From assembly GCA_965178125.1 (NCBI GenBank), contig OZ237744.1:744001-808000 (forward strand): a stretch of 64,000 bases of DNA. The letters run 5' to 3'. This DNA is from Bilabrum cf. latius. Its lineage: Eukaryota > Bigyra: Bicosoecida > Bigyra > Bicosoecida. Positions within the stretch are counted from its first letter, which is position 1. Each line of letters starts with the position of its first letter. The notes beneath the pieces were generated by a model, which ran no database searches, was not told the DNA's origin, and was given only the letters and a program-made list of their open reading frames with translations. Of the stretch, positions 23,201 through 38,200 are shown piece by piece. The position numbers and the translations under genes are program-made.

Positions 23201-26200
23201 TGCAACTCCCACAGGCTTAGCCTTCAAGATGAGCTCAGGGTTGTCAACATCAGGTCGATCCAGTGCATACATTATGGAGCCCAGTGACTCGAACGCTGAG
23301 CCCAGTGAGCCAGAGCTATTGGAAAGCGCACCGGCCTTACTGCCCACGGCCCGTCGCAACCTGTCAAGAGAGCCTGCGGACAGAGAAGCCATACCCCCTT
23401 GCACCGCACCAGGCGGCAGCCCCGCAGCACAAGGCACTACTTCGGCAGCAGCTGGGCCAGACATGCTTTGCCTCACAAAAAGCTGGTCAACACTGCATTC
23501 GTTTGCAACGATGTACGGCGCGGTGCGCTCCTAAGGAGAATCGTGGCTTGGGTGCCTCAGAACTGAGACTAGCGTCATTGGGCCTGATCGAGAGACTCGT
23601 ATCCGTAGCCACGACACGTCACAGGGTGACACAAAAGGTGACTTTGGAATCACTAGGCTGTGTCTAGGCTCTGCACGCTGTGACAAAAGCGTGGAGGCCA
23701 TCCCCCCTGGCGCGATCCTACTAGTACTCACAGACTCTCGCGTTCCGAGCAGCGTTGACCACGCTGCCTACAATGGGGCGACTTCAAGGCCATCCGCCGA
23801 TGGAGCAGACACGTACGGTAGCATAGCAGGCGGCACCAGTGACTGCATGATGCCAGGTGGTGGCACGATCTTGCTGTTATCATTGATGACAGGGAGGCAC
23901 CCACGGCCTCGCGGGTGCGGCAAAGGGATAACCCCTTCGCTGCTTCGGTGCGGCCCAATCAACCGAGGTCTTATCTTCACGCTGAACTCGCGTTGCTCGG
24001 CAACGTAAAACCCGCCGGACCATTCCCACTTCGAGTCGATGCCTGGCGGTAGAGCAGTGAGGGACCCTTGCGCAAAAAGTCCGTTCGTGCCAAACAGATC
24101 CGGCCACAACGACGAGCGGGTCAGCGGGGAACCCTCGGCGGGTTCGTCTTCCAGCCCTTGGCGAGGCATCTGGGATGGCAGTCGAGGGGACAAGAATGGC
24201 GACGCAGCCGGTTCTGATGCAGCGCCACCACTCCGTCCAAGGTGCCGAGGTGAGCCTACCGTTCGAGAGGAACCCGGTCTTGCAGTAATCAGTCTTGCCT
24301 GTTGCTCGACAGTTGGCTGCACTGACATGCGTCGCGAGGCAGCAAGGAGGCCAAGGCGGAGTTTCGGCTGAGGTTTATCGGAGGGGGCTCCAGAAGCACG
24401 ACTGGCTGCTGCATCGGTGCCAATAGAGCCATCCTTGCCACCACCGTGGCTTGATGGTGAGCTGCCTTTGTGCATGCTTCCTTCACCAGCAATACTCCGC
24501 CCTGCACCGGCGCCATACGCCCCTACAGCCGTATCGTTGTCATCGCTACCATCCAGCATTGCCTTAGCATGCAGCTCCTCTTCGGCCCGCCTCTCAAGCA
24601 GCTCCCAACCAAGTGGCGCTGCTGTGGCCGCAACAGCAGCAAACACACTGGGACCGGCCGTAGGCTCGCCACTACCGACAGCAATCTGCAGCAAGCGATC
24701 AACCTAGCCATCGCCATCTCGGTCTTGTTCGTGCGATACAGCCGCTTCGCTCCATGTAAGAGGTGCATAGGGAGGCAGCTCATCGCCGAGCTGTAAGTCC
24801 AAATTCTCAAGCATCGATTTTGCAGAGCGAGAGTGAGACGCGATTTCTTTCTCGATCTCTGCACTGCTTCGATACTGGTGTTCTATTCCACCGCTCTATG
24901 GAGGTCCCGAACCAGAAGTCTCCGAGGAGCCAATGGAGCACAAGTCGGATACCTTCGCTTCAGGCCCGAAGGCAAGCTTTAAAGCATCGTCGAACTGCTC
25001 GAGCACGATGCGAATGGCACGCCTACGGTGGACACCAGCCTCTAGCTGACGCTTCAGCAAGCCTCGTACGGCAACGCCAAACAGTTGTGACAGCTACGGG
25101 TTCCGGCGTGAAGCCGCCAGCGAGCATTCATCCGCTGCCGGCAATGCGCGATCGTCAGGTAGGTACTATCTGTATGATAGCTCCATATCAGCGCGATTCA
25201 CAACTATGTACCGCGGCACTAAGTTGATGATGCGGCTAACCGCGCCGTATATGCCCGGGGCGGCTTGCACAGATACCGCCACTTCTCGCATGAGACGGCG
25301 CCGCACCATCGCATCTACAACACCTTTATCTGCTCTGGAAGTAGACTTAACCTGAGAAGCGATCAAAGCAAGGTTGTCAGCTTCAGATGCAGTCTGTGCA
25401 GCTGTCGACTGTGCACGTGAGCGAGACGACGCATTTGAACGTACGTCCGATCCATCGGCATCGCCCTCGTGGCCAAAAAGCATGTTAGGAGGCGGGGCAA
25501 CGGTTCTCCATGAGAGTCCAGCTGGAAGTACAGCTGGAGTTGGGGATTCGATGAAAGGCCGGCCGTCCAGGAATGGCGTCACAGGGATGGCATCCACGGA
25601 AGTAAGGGCCGGTTCACCATTCCCGAGGAGGTTGCGGTGGTACCGCGACACCCAGCGCTGCGAAGTCCCTGGCGGTGACTAGATCTCGAGGATGTTTCCG
25701 TTCGCACTCGCGGCAGACACCGGTGCAGCCCATGGCGAGCCAGGCACGGCCATCCGCACGGTCACTGCGTCGTCATGTCGTTTCAGCTGAGACAGGGCAT
25801 CGTTGCTGCTTGACAACAACGTCATCCCAATGAGGCCATGCTTTGACTCGATTGCGGGCAGCTCAAGCATGGAAACCAACGCGGCTTCAGCTGCGGCATC
25901 GCGCCCATGCATGTCAATTACAACGCCGTGCCCTCCTTGAGCAACAACTCTGCCTTGTGCTGAAAGACTGTCTCCAGTAAGTTCTCCGTAGCTAGACTGA
26001 ACCGGCTAGAGTGAAGCTCTGAAGACATGCTCCTTTGTATTGGCCTCTCTCCCGATCACTAGTGGCAGCATCGCGCGGTTGCTGACCCAATAAGGCACTG
26101 ACAGTTGCACATGGGGTGCCCTCTCGCCGTAGTCCTTCATCAGGGCATTGTACGCCTTTGCTGCTTCTTCTTCCTCTAATGATGACAGCCCAGCGACATC

Positions 26201-29200
26201 AAACCCAGCTTGGCCAGTCTCGGCGTCGTCTGTTGAACCGCCCGCGGACGCACCACTCCCGCCCTGGCTTCCAGAGCTGCGGTTCACATTTTCGAGCCCA
26301 CTGGCAAGGCATACAAACTACCTGTCGACCTACACCCGCACTGGATCAAATTCCACGTCACGCATCGAGTCCGATGCCAACTGATCAGCCGATCGATCTG
26401 GTCCTTCACAGCTCGAACCAGTGGATTCTGCGACGCTGCCTCCTGGGGCAGCTTTTAGACCGAGATTGAGGCGTCGGTTCAATTTCTAATTCAGTAAGTA
26501 CCGCGTTGCCTTTGCCTTCGTGTTAAGGGTAGATACTACACCGGCCGGGCTCTGAGTCGTGCTCTAGCCGTCAAGTGCACCAGGGAGCTGCGCTTCACGT
26601 GTGCTAGAGCCACTCGGAACAAATCCTGTCGGCCACATGGCAACACTATTGCATGCAGACCCCTGCCCAATGACTTGAATTAAAGAATTGCTGCCTGATC
26701 CTCGCAACGTCGAGAGCATATCGGCAGGGGACGACTCCATACCGCGGATCGCCATTTGAAGCGCCCAGAATCCGACAGATGATGTGTGCCTCGAGTTGCC
26801 AAATCCAGCAATGGTATCAGTACCGTCCGGTGCGTCATGGAAGTCTTCATGTGGAAAGAACAGTACTTCCTTTTGGTCTCCTGGTGCTAATCGAGCGGCA
26901 AGCAGCTTGACACCGGTCGCAGCATCACTGCTTGACACGATCGACGCCGCTCCGGACTTGAGCAGGATCGAATCGTTGCCTTGTGCCCTCTGCTATCGAG
27001 CAGTAGCTGCTCTGACGGGAATGGGTTCCTCAGAAACGGATCCAGTAGGGCTTGGCGATGGAGAGAGGTAGCCAGAAACGGCACTCGTGTCGCTTGCAAT
27101 CATTCCGAGGGGTACATCCTCTGCACATACGAGCGACTATAAAGACTGCTGCGACTCTGCAAGCTTCCTTTCTGTCTCTTGTATTTCTTCCTCTGTACCA
27201 ACCTTGAGGCTGTCCAGGTTTTGCAATGCAACTGCCACTGGGCACGGCATCAGATTTTCTAAGCGTATGGAAGCGGTAAAATTGACGTACACCGTGAAAG
27301 GATCAGCACCACTACCATCGATTTCGATTGGAGCAGTGTGCACTCCATGCGCTCGATACCAAGCGGTCTCTTCTTCGATTTCGTCAGGGCCACCACGAAA
27401 CACCTTGAGACCCGCTCCCGAAATCTGCTGCTGGTGCGTGTGCGCAGCACATCCAAACGTCATGCTACGGATTCCAACTCGTCCAGAACCACGGCATCGC
27501 AATATTGACACGCTTCCAAGCCTGGCCTTCGCACGCTCACCTGCGGTAATTTGCTTGCCAGACGCGTTCTTGATGGATCTGGCGAGAGGAATGTTGAAGA
27601 AACGAGTCAGAGCAGCCTCGCAACGCGGCACAGAGGATCCATGGGAGGCCTCAGGTAGAATCCCGCCATCATTAAATGTGGAAATTGGTACAGCATCGCT
27701 TAAAGACCACGCTGTATACGCCTTGATGTCTTCAGACGCGTCTCGTCGCAACCGCGCGTCAACTGCGTTGATCGTAGCCTGCTGCTCGCTCTGAGTACCC
27801 TCCGATTCATCACCAGCGTCTGAAGTACCGTCAGCTTCGTGATTGTAACCACCACTGGATTCCCGTGGTGTACCTTCGCCATATGTAGGCCTAGGCCGAA
27901 GCGCAAGCACGAACGGAGCGACACGTACAGAACCACCAACTGACGCAGCGAGTGGTGCAAACACAGTGCGACCGGGAGCCACAACTCTTCGAAGCACGCG
28001 GTTGCGGGCATGATCCCCGGCATGAGCCTAACCCTATTCCATTGCCTCTTCTGCGTCCAAGCTGGCGTCGAGTCGGGATGCTTCCGAACCCAGCTGGGAT
28101 GCCGCGTGCTGCATAGCAGTCGGGTCCACGGCAGGCCACTCGAACTAAACGATCAATGGGATGGACATGCTGTTCCTTACACCTGCCGTAGATCGAATCC
28201 GAAGTGTTTTGACTCCAAGTTTCGTGTCATACCGGACCTCAGCAACTACACCTGCTCCTCGCAGGTTCTTCGAGGACACTCCAGATACTAGACTTGCATC
28301 GAATGCAGCGCCTGACACGCTTCGGCTAACTCGATGGTATGCCGCCAATACCGTAGATCTAGTTGCATATGGATTCTGTCCTCGCAGGTAGTACACGCCG
28401 GTTACATCGACTGGAAGCCGGAACGTGGGCAAGTCCTCGTGGCTATCTGCCTCATCGTCTCCACTCGACCTCGATACACGAGGGATCCGAGCATACACGA
28501 ACTGGCGCCGCCTGCCACTAGCACTCACTGCGCCGCTGTATGAATACGTTCGAGAGCCAATCGAGGCGTGGCTTGCCTGCCTTCGCCTCGTGGTAGCTTG
28601 CCGTGACCATTTCCATGTTAATCTCTTCGGGTCGGAGGTCTGACGGTGGCTCTTGGTGATGGTAGATTCTTCTGAAGATGGAATCGCCGTCCTGAACGCA
28701 TTGTGAGCTCCAAGCTGAACGCTAGGTAGATCATTACCAATCCGAGAGAGCCGGAAGGGCGGGGTCGCTTGCGACAGAAGCACAGACTGGGGATACTCCC
28801 CCGAGCCCAGAGGGCCAGCGGCTGCGCCGCTGGGCTAGTTCCCAAGGCTCCCAGCAGCAGCCTTGCCTCCATCGGTCATCCTGACCCCCTCACGGCCAAT
28901 ACCACCCCCTAGCAGTGAACGCTGGCTCATGCGGGATTGGCGCACAGTTTCTTGCGATCGGAAATGCGCTGCTGCCATCCTAGCTCGGAGCCTCCTGAGA
29001 TAGCCGCTCAGCAGGTCAGGGTCGCTGGAGCAGTCCAGGATCCCGCTTACCTGGTGAGCCCCAGCAGACTATGCAACAATGGCTCGGCCTTCAGCTAGCT
29101 CACCACCGAGCTCTGTTGATCCCCAGATGCCGAGTTCCGGCCACGGGGAAGGTGGATGCCAGGCGGACTGGGTTGCACCCCCACGCATCCAGTGGGGTAT

Positions 29201-32200
29201 ATCTCTGCGCATGGAAGCTGCAGTTCCACCAGCGAACGGGTGCAAAAGCGCAGCGGCAACAGTCTAGACCACTGGAGAATTCATCATCTCAGAGTTTCCA
29301 TTGCTGCATGCCAGCCATACCTACGACAAGCACGCGTCTGCCGCATAGCATGACGGCGGAATGGCTGGCAGTCTCGGTGAGAATGCAAATGGCCTTGACC
29401 GCGCAGAAGCATCCGCTGCTATACGAAGGGCCGTTCTCCAGGGAAGCAGAGGCCCATCTTGGGTGAAAACGGCCCCGCCCTCAGGCAGCGGTGGGGGCAC
29501 CTGCGGCAACGCGACTGGGTGGTCAGCTGAGAGGATTGGTATCAGCTCACCCAGCACCCCCCGCCAAGCCAAGAATTCCTCTAGATTTGCGAAGGCCAAG
29601 CTGCACGTGGGAAACTGCAGAATCTTGTACGTCATAGGAACAGTGCCCTCGTCTTCCTCTTCGTCGCTTGAAGCGTCGGGAGTCGACTGAAGGCTTGGCT
29701 TGTCCGTTCCTGGCATTTCGATTCGCACCGGAACAAGCTGTCGCAGTTCCAGATAGTACGGCGTGGGTGGTCGAATGCATGGTGTGCACGGTGTCGTACT
29801 GGCAACAAGCCATGTTGTCTGAGATCCCGATGGCTGCGCTGCGAGCTCGGCAGCCTGCTATGCAGCGTGCGCGATTGACTCTAGTGCCTCGCCCGAGCTC
29901 ATCCCTGACTCGCTGCCTCGCAGCATTCCATTGAGATGAGATGTACTCGCTTGGGCAGAGCCCATTCCTCGTACTTGCAACAGCTGGTTTGCTCTTGAGT
30001 GCAAATCCTCGCCGAACTCGCGTGCAGCTACGGCCAGAGCTGCAGCCACCCGGCCATCGTTTGCATCGCCTGCAAGCTCGATCTCCCGCGACTCGGTCAA
30101 CAAGGCCCATGGAGGCACGCTCCCCTTGAGAAACCGGCGCTCGTCCTCGCTAACATGCCGAGGTGTCGGTCTTGAACGAAACAGACACAAGCGGTCTCCG
30201 AAAACCGCTGCGTATCTATGCCTCCAGTCATCGTGCGTTGCACTCCACTTCCACAGCTGACCTGCCACACGAACTCCATCCCAAGCAGCCTGAGGTCCGG
30301 AATAGTGCTAGTTGGATCGACTTGACCCCAGGAAATCTGACAAACTGCCTTGCGATGGCTAGGTAGCCTACGAACTGCTCCCCTGGCCGAGCATGCTGGG
30401 CTCGCGGATTGTCGTTGGAGGCGGCAGGCCCTCTTCGTCTGATCCACTACCAGAGAAAGAGTTACTGCGGCTATCCCCCGAGCCACCGGGAGCGACCGAA
30501 GCACGACTGGCCACTGGGGTCGGCATCCCGACTGACTGCTGCAGCGCAGGATCAGGCTGATCCTGCAGCCCGTCGCGAATCTTGGAGAGTTGAGCAGGTC
30601 CCACTACACTTGGCAGACGCTAGAACTGGTTCCAATCCGCACCGGAAGTACCATCTGTAGCAACACCCATCCGCTGATGCAGTGTAGAATGCACGCGACC
30701 CAGAAACGCACTAGAGCTTTCAACCACCGGCCTTGTCAACGAATCAGCCAGCGATGCCTCCAGCATTGCGTCGCTCGCAGCCGTGTCCAACCGCCCTCTT
30801 GCTTGGTTGCCTGCCCTCGCAAAAGCCGACTGGCCGGATTCAGCAAGGTTCAGGGAAGCAGGGCTTTGCAGAAGCACCTAGCGAGGAGCGGGAAGCTGAA
30901 ATCGGCCCATTGTATTGCCACTAGTGATCAGCTTGGCGGCTTCAACCGCTGCAGGAAGGGGGTGCGGCCTACATACAGGTCCAGAAGCCACAAGAGGGAA
31001 GCTCTATGGCTGCTAGTCCAAAGCATTGGTGCTGCTGCTTGAAGCGCTAGTTGATGCGTCTTGCGTAGTGCTTTGAGTGGGAGGTCTGTAACCCCCTGAT
31101 CGCCCCCGCGAGCCGGCACCCCTTTGATGTGTCTCTGTCTTGTCGAGCCTAGGTATGTGCACTAAAACGCCCATCTCTGTCTTGTTCGCGAGAACTACGG
31201 TACCTCGAACGCTTCCACCTGCTTTGCTCTGGGCAATCGCCAAATCTCTCGCGGATCGTTGACCTCCATCGTCCTGGTTGTCAGCATCAGTCCCAGCTTC
31301 TCTGGCATCGGGAGCCTCGCTATTGCTAGACGGAGCGGCTAGGGTTGGACTGCTAGCATTGGCCCATTGCTGGAACCTATCATCGTCCTCATTTCCTGCT
31401 GCGGACTAGCCGAACCTTGCGGATGACAGGCGCTACACAAGGTCAAGCTCAGCTTGCTTCTGCTGCGCTCGCTAGGCCTCGGCTCGATCCGTCGCTTGCT
31501 AGCTTGCAAAGTACGACATAGCTCGCAAGGCTGTATTTACAAGAGCAGCTGATACGTTGATTCGAAGCGGCCCATCGGCCTGTGCACGGACGTGCATGCT
31601 CGATGGAAGCGACTCAATATCGATAAGCTCAGTCCTATTCTTGCGTGAGCCTCCACGCAAAGCCGAGAGCAGGCCCTCGCGGTCTAAGACCTTCGCGAGT
31701 TGCATCACCGCAGCTGCTTCGGCCCTGTGCTGTTCCCGTGCCCCATCTCCCATAAGTGCAGAAGCTGCACCCTCCGACGTCGCCAGGTTGTGATCTGCAA
31801 TGCCAGCAGCTCGGCGCGCAAGTGTGCGCATCCCCTCCTCGCCCATGCTTGCATCAACCAAAGCTTGAACATCCCTGCCTTGATGCATTGCAGATCGAAT
31901 TTCTTGCTCCAAGATCGCCTTTGTTCGGCGGCGGATAACGTCATGATGGTCCTCTTCGCTGTGTCCTTTTTTGCTCTCGCCGCGACCCACCACTTGCCGT
32001 GCCGCTAGCAATCCGCCCTCTCTACCGGACGGCTAGTACCCGGAATCAAAAGCTGCTTGTGCAACTGCTACACGGCCTGCACGCTCTTCTGTCGCGTACG
32101 GGTCCCGAGCACCGGATCGGATCATGCCACCACCTGATGCTCTGTGAAGATCGACATCAAGCTTTCCCTCGTTGCGACGATTAAACATGCGGCGCCCGCG

Positions 32201-35200
32201 ACGTGATGGCGACTACATTCGCAGAGTGCTTTCTGCTTGCAGGAGTGCTTCAAGGGACCGCACGCCTGCAACAAGTCGATTCGCAAACTGCTGCTCCACC
32301 CGCTTGCTGTCGTGATGCAGGCTGATGTCGCCAGCCAGAGACGTCCTCACGTCCTGCTGTACATACCTCGCAGTTTCCGCCTGAATTGCGTCCTCCAGCG
32401 CAAAGAGCGCCCAGCCGAGCGCGACAGGCAGAGAGTGCAGCTCGTCGTCTGCATCGCCAGTACCGCTTGCTAGACCGACCACACGATCCACAAGCTCGTC
32501 AGCTGTGAGCAAACTTGGGTTTCTGACATCATGAAAGCCTGTACGGCGGCTTCGAAGCAACAGATGTATCGTTAGAGGGTGTCGCAGCATTGCTTGCTTT
32601 GCGAGTTCCATCGAACGTCGGCCAATTGTGGCATTTGGCGCAAGCGGTTTTGGGCTGATTGAGTACGCCCGCAGACGCCAAGCCTCAATGAGTGGCTCCC
32701 AGATAGCCATCTGTTCATTGTAGTACTCAGCCTCCAGCTCGAGCGAGGCCCTCGCAAGCATACGTCCAGCGTAGTGAAACTGCAGCACATCAGCGCTGAG
32801 GTCGCGGAGAGCGAGCGCAATCAATGGCTGGTCTAGACCCATGATATCATTCACAATAGTAGCACTAAACCGCTCTAGCTTCACCGTCGCACTCATTGAA
32901 AGGCTCATGGGATCGTTCAGTACCTTGCCAATCCTGCCTTTCCTAGCAACCATAACTCTAGACCCGTCAACTGGGTCGATCTATTCGTGCCACTCGGAGA
33001 GAGAGTCTCCCTCGGCTGACCCAGCCAGGTCGTCGCCGCCTCCAGTTGACATGCTGGCACTGAAGCCATAGTAACCTGTGTCGCATAGACTCTATCCCCA
33101 CGCGCTCACGACGGGCAGAGTTCCCCCGTTTGGATGATCCTGTGCAACCGCATGCAGATGCTCATCATCAGTGCCACCCAACGACTCTACAGTTATGGCA
33201 TACTGACCGTTCGGCGCGGCAGAATTGTCTCCATTGGCAGCATTGGCACCTGCAGTTTGCGAAGACTTTCTGGTGGATAGCAGATCTCGAGTCGCCTGCG
33301 CCGCCCCTACATACTGAGCGACTGCCTCATCGTCACCATTATCCTCCAGGAGCCTGCCACTTAGCTCGTGTGCCAATGCAAAGGGCATGGCGGCGGCATC
33401 TAAACGTTCTGCCCGGACTAGCTCGGGTTCATGCGAGCCGATTCCGCCCCACTTGGTACCGAAATCCATCACTCGGCATTCGTGCGCAAGTTGGCTTGTT
33501 GCCCGTCGGCAGTACGACGCGTACGACAGCAGCGCCGAGAGCGCCATGCTGTGCTTTCCAGACCGACGGCCTCTCAGTCTCTGAAGTGGTAGCCGGAAGT
33601 CAGGATGGACAAGCTTAATCTCGGACTCCAAAGCCTCGAGGCCGTGCTTGTAGTCTGCAACGGCTCTTCCAACCTCTCTGAAGGTGTACGGGATCTGGAC
33701 AAAGTCCTTGTCCACGAATTCGGTCATGCTAGCAAGCACCAGAAGCGTTGCTGCAAATCTCCCACGAACATCCTCCCGCCTTACACTTCGATCCAAGGGG
33801 TTTCGATGCATGAGCTCCAGAATAGCTCCTTGAGGATCGCGCAGGCCTGTGAGATGGCTGGCATCCACGTAGACGTCGTCCTGCGAGTCAGACGGCGCTG
33901 CCTCCGTTGTGTACAGCGCAGGCGGCGCCTCCAAGATGTCCAAGGCCTTTACAATCATCATAGTGTCTCCGTAGCCCAATCGAATACGAAGCGGCGAGGT
34001 GAATGTTGCACGAATCTCAAACAAGTCCGGCTAAGCGATGGCATGGGAACATCCAGAGGCAGAATGACACTTTTCACTGCGCATAAGCATGAAGAATGAC
34101 AAAGAAGTTGGCCGTATGTAATCGGACGCTCCGGAGTAGGCGCCCGTCTTTCTAGGCAGGCTACCCCCCTCTTGACGTGTTTCTCCATGTCGCCGGCCTC
34201 TTCCGCTCTCCAGGCGAGCATCACCATCGTCAATTTGCTGCCTACTTGCAGAATCAAGGGCAGCTGCCATGGCCGCCTTGAAGTCTGCCACATCAGTTGG
34301 ATGCATCGGTAGATCGAGGTGAGCAGGTCTGTGCTCAACAGCGTTCCATCCAACGATGTATTCATCGCATTGGTTCATGTCCCTAAGCTCACTTGAAATA
34401 GATCTAGAGTCTTGCTGTGCAGCAGAAGCTGCTGCATGCCGTCGGGACGATGGCGACTAGCCTTTCCCCAAATCTTCGCCGACATCACCACTAGGTTGTA
34501 CTGCGTGGTCCACAAGCGGTGGTATCTGGCTGACACCGTGAACGTGGCCCCGTCTGCGCGCAGCTCGCATGATGGCCGAGTAAGCCTCCGATTGGACCAT
34601 AAACAGCGGCCTGAACTGCTCCTGGCCGACCCGCAGTGCCTTCATACGATCAATGTCTGCAACGATGCCCATGTCACCGGAGGCCGCCATATCCAGATAC
34701 GCGTCTAGCTTGGGAATCGACAAAGCCAGTGCATCGGATGCTGCGTCCTTCAAGTCAGCCACAAGGAAAAACTGCGGCTTGACTAGCGAAGCTGCAAGTC
34801 TCATTGGGCCAGTTGATTTCACACTTGGGTCGGCAAACAGCTTCGAGCGCAGGGCACCTTGTGGTGAGACGATTCGTGGCCGTACATTGCGCCAAGAAGG
34901 TACTATGTCGGTCAAGAAGGAAAGTGGAATTTCCTGCGCCTGTTGCGCCTTCTGGCGCTCCCCAGGCACGACAGCGCTGCCTGACTTGCGGGCCACGCGA
35001 ATCGCATGCTCCGCAACAGCGAGCGACTTAGAAGCCCGCGACATGGCGGCGTGGCGAGACTTGAGCAGTTCGCGACACCTACGTTCGATCGGCGTGGTGG
35101 TTGCTTCCAAGGTAAACCCATTATAGAACCTCGAGTGCGGGGCCGTCCAATCGATGATGTCAAGGATAAGACTAGACACGATGACCCGAAGACCATCAAG

Positions 35201-38200
35201 GCGCACGTCAATGCCCATCGTGGACTCCGGGGCCGGGTACCACCGCTGTGCAGGCACATCTGGCTCAGCAACCGGCAAAAGATGCGCCGTAGAATCGACG
35301 GAACCTTCCACTGGCATGCTACTCTTGTTAGGCAAGCCACTTGGCTCCTGGGCGTTTCCGCCGCTCTGACCATGGTACTGGGCGCGACGGTGCTTGAGAG
35401 TTCGCTCAACAACTCTGCGGTGGAGCCTCTCTGCAGATCCTCCGGCTGCTGTCCCCATCCTAAAATGCGTACTTATCATGTGCAGACCGAAGTCGAGGGC
35501 CGGAGCATGACGATCCTCGACCGCTGATACCTTGGCCAGCTCCTCCAATGTAATCGTTCGCTTCTCCCGCTGCGGCGCATTGAGGGGGTCGTTGTTGAAC
35601 GTCTCGGCACCATCACCAAAAGATTCATCGCGAACCCACTCTCTTGCTCGCTCCAAGTTGTCGTGCTCAATCTTCCCTGCCTAGATGTCGCGTGGGTGAC
35701 TAGTCCCTCGAGTATAGTCGGCATAGTTGGTTTTGAGAGACTCCGCTAGCTCATGGTCGTAGCGAAGCACGGCAGCCAACCAAGAAACATGCGCCCGTTT
35801 TGCGAATCGGGGCACTGCTAGAACTTCGCCGTCAAGCACTGGAGCATACTGAGAGGGCCATAGCCAGAAGCCAGGTTGTGAGTGCAACTTCCTAGCCCGA
35901 CTTTGGACATCGGATATGTCCTCAACATGGGAGTTCCGCCCAGACTCCTCGCTATTGCTTCTGCTTGAGCTGCCCGACCTCTAACTTGCTGGACGAGATC
36001 GCCTGATGAACTCTCTAAGGTCTGCTGGAGTTGGTACCCAGCTGCCACCGGGTGCTGTCGGGCCGGCATACAGCGTGCGCCGAAGCCGTGTGTCTACACC
36101 ACTCAGGTGAAGGGGCCTCGTATCATCAACAATCAGGGCATTGGCTCCCACGTGCAACCCAAATGCTCCCCATTTTGTCATTGCGATGCCCACACCGACC
36201 CTCTTAAGAGACAGCTAGAACGTCTCATCAGCCTGCAAACCTGCCGTAGTATATGTCGTTACCTTGAAAGTAGTGCAACCGGATGAGTAGGCCGCCCTAG
36301 ATGCAGCACCTCTCCTGTGCAGCGTATCCCATACCTCGGTCCTCTGTTGCATTTTAACTTTTGAAGCAAACCCCATTCGCTCTAGCCACACTATCATAGA
36401 GCGCCAGGCCTAGGACGAGGAATGCAGAGCAAACGTATTATGGGAAGAGCTAGTAGAGCCAGCCGCTGTTGGCAAAGTAGCATCAGCCCCTGCATCGTCA
36501 TCGCGCGCCTCAAGGGATCGGATTCTCAATCGGTTGGACCTGGCCGGCGGCGGTGGTACTACACGTCTTCGGGGGGAGCACTCGGCAGCCGCATCGCTGC
36601 CCAGGGATGACGTTGGGGTGGAGACAGGGGTTTCAAGGGTAGCAAGATTACGCAGCGAGTCTTGCTAGTGACCACTCTGTGGACGCAGCTGCTTCCGCTC
36701 TGCTTCATCCTGCCGCTGATACCCCACCTTGCCGGCTTCATAGTCATCTCGGGCTGAGCGCATTCTCTTGTGGATTCGTGTCTTGAGTGAATCCCACGCA
36801 TGCTTTGCATTCTCCCACTGTGCTACCTGTTGAGAGGTGAGAGCCTTATGCATGGTAGCGTCAAGAGGTGCAAGGCGCATACCTCTACCGTACTGCAACT
36901 AGAATACCTCATCGAACTCTGCAAAGGACAGGCCCACGTCACCTTTCATTGCTCGCACGTCAATGCTTTCAAAACCGACGCTAAGATCGAACCACGTCGC
37001 TCCATGGGCCGACCAAGTTAGTCCCTCAGGTGATGTGGTACGTGGCGGGGGCGGCACAGCATGAGACAAGGGGGGCGTTGACATATCTTCCATCGCCTCA
37101 TGTTCTTGAACCCTTTGCAATCTATTTTGCACACGTTCGTTCCTTCTCTGAAAGCGAGACTTTTTTGGCTTGGCCGTACCGGAACGCCTCAGCATCGCAA
37201 GACGACGGAGCAAGCGCCCTCGTCTTCCTCCGCCGGACAGGAGGTACACAGTGTCTCGAGACAAAGCCTTGTCCGCCTCTTCCCAGATGTTAATGCATCC
37301 AATCATCATTGACCATACATAAGTAAGCTAAGAAAGTGCTAGGCACAGCGGCGTGCCTCGAACTGTGACTTGCATCGGGCTGGATGTGATCCGACGGAAC
37401 GAAGGCGGCGAAGACTTCTGGGCGAGTTCGGACATGCCTTCCTCTGCCCTCTCGTTGGTATTGCCACCAAATCCTGTAGAGAAGCTTGGTGGAACATCAC
37501 CCCTGATCTCTTCAGCTTCTTGCGACGGTTGCGGTGGGTGGGACCGCCTCTCTATGCCTAGGTCTACGGCAACGCACCACCGGTCTGCGTAGAGGAACGA
37601 CTCACACATCATGGGCTCTTCGCCTCCTTTGTACACACCGTCGATAGAGGCCTCGCTAGTTCCCATTTCAGCTGCGAGTCGGCCATCAAGACCCGTGCAC
37701 ATCGCCAGGTGAGCGTCTCGAATAGACTTCAAGAATGGGTTGGATTCCCCGGAGACATAGCCCGGCATTTGTGGCAACCAATCACTGGTTGCCCTGGTTG
37801 CACGGAAGCCGCGACGAGTCACTGGCCTCAAGAACTGCACACCGCGCAATCCGTCTAGCGAGGCGTAGATTCGCGTCAGAGCAAACGCAGCGGCTTCTCC
37901 ATCTACTGCGGCAAGAGTTGTGTCGGCAATGTCTCGAACTTGGTCAAGTCCATGAATTGCAAAGCCAGTTCCGCTCGACTGGTCTCCTAGCATCCGTTCG
38001 AAACTCATGAACTCAGCCTCATCTATCGGCTTCTCTTCTCGCGGCAGCGGCGGTACTGCCTCGATCTCGAGAGCTTTCAAGAAAGCTGCCGATCGGTCTG
38101 ACTGCCCATGAGATGAACCCAGACTGTGAGGGTGTCTTGGCATGGAATCTGCTGTGCCCCCAAGAAGGTCCAGCTCGTCGAGATCATCGCTTACAGCAGA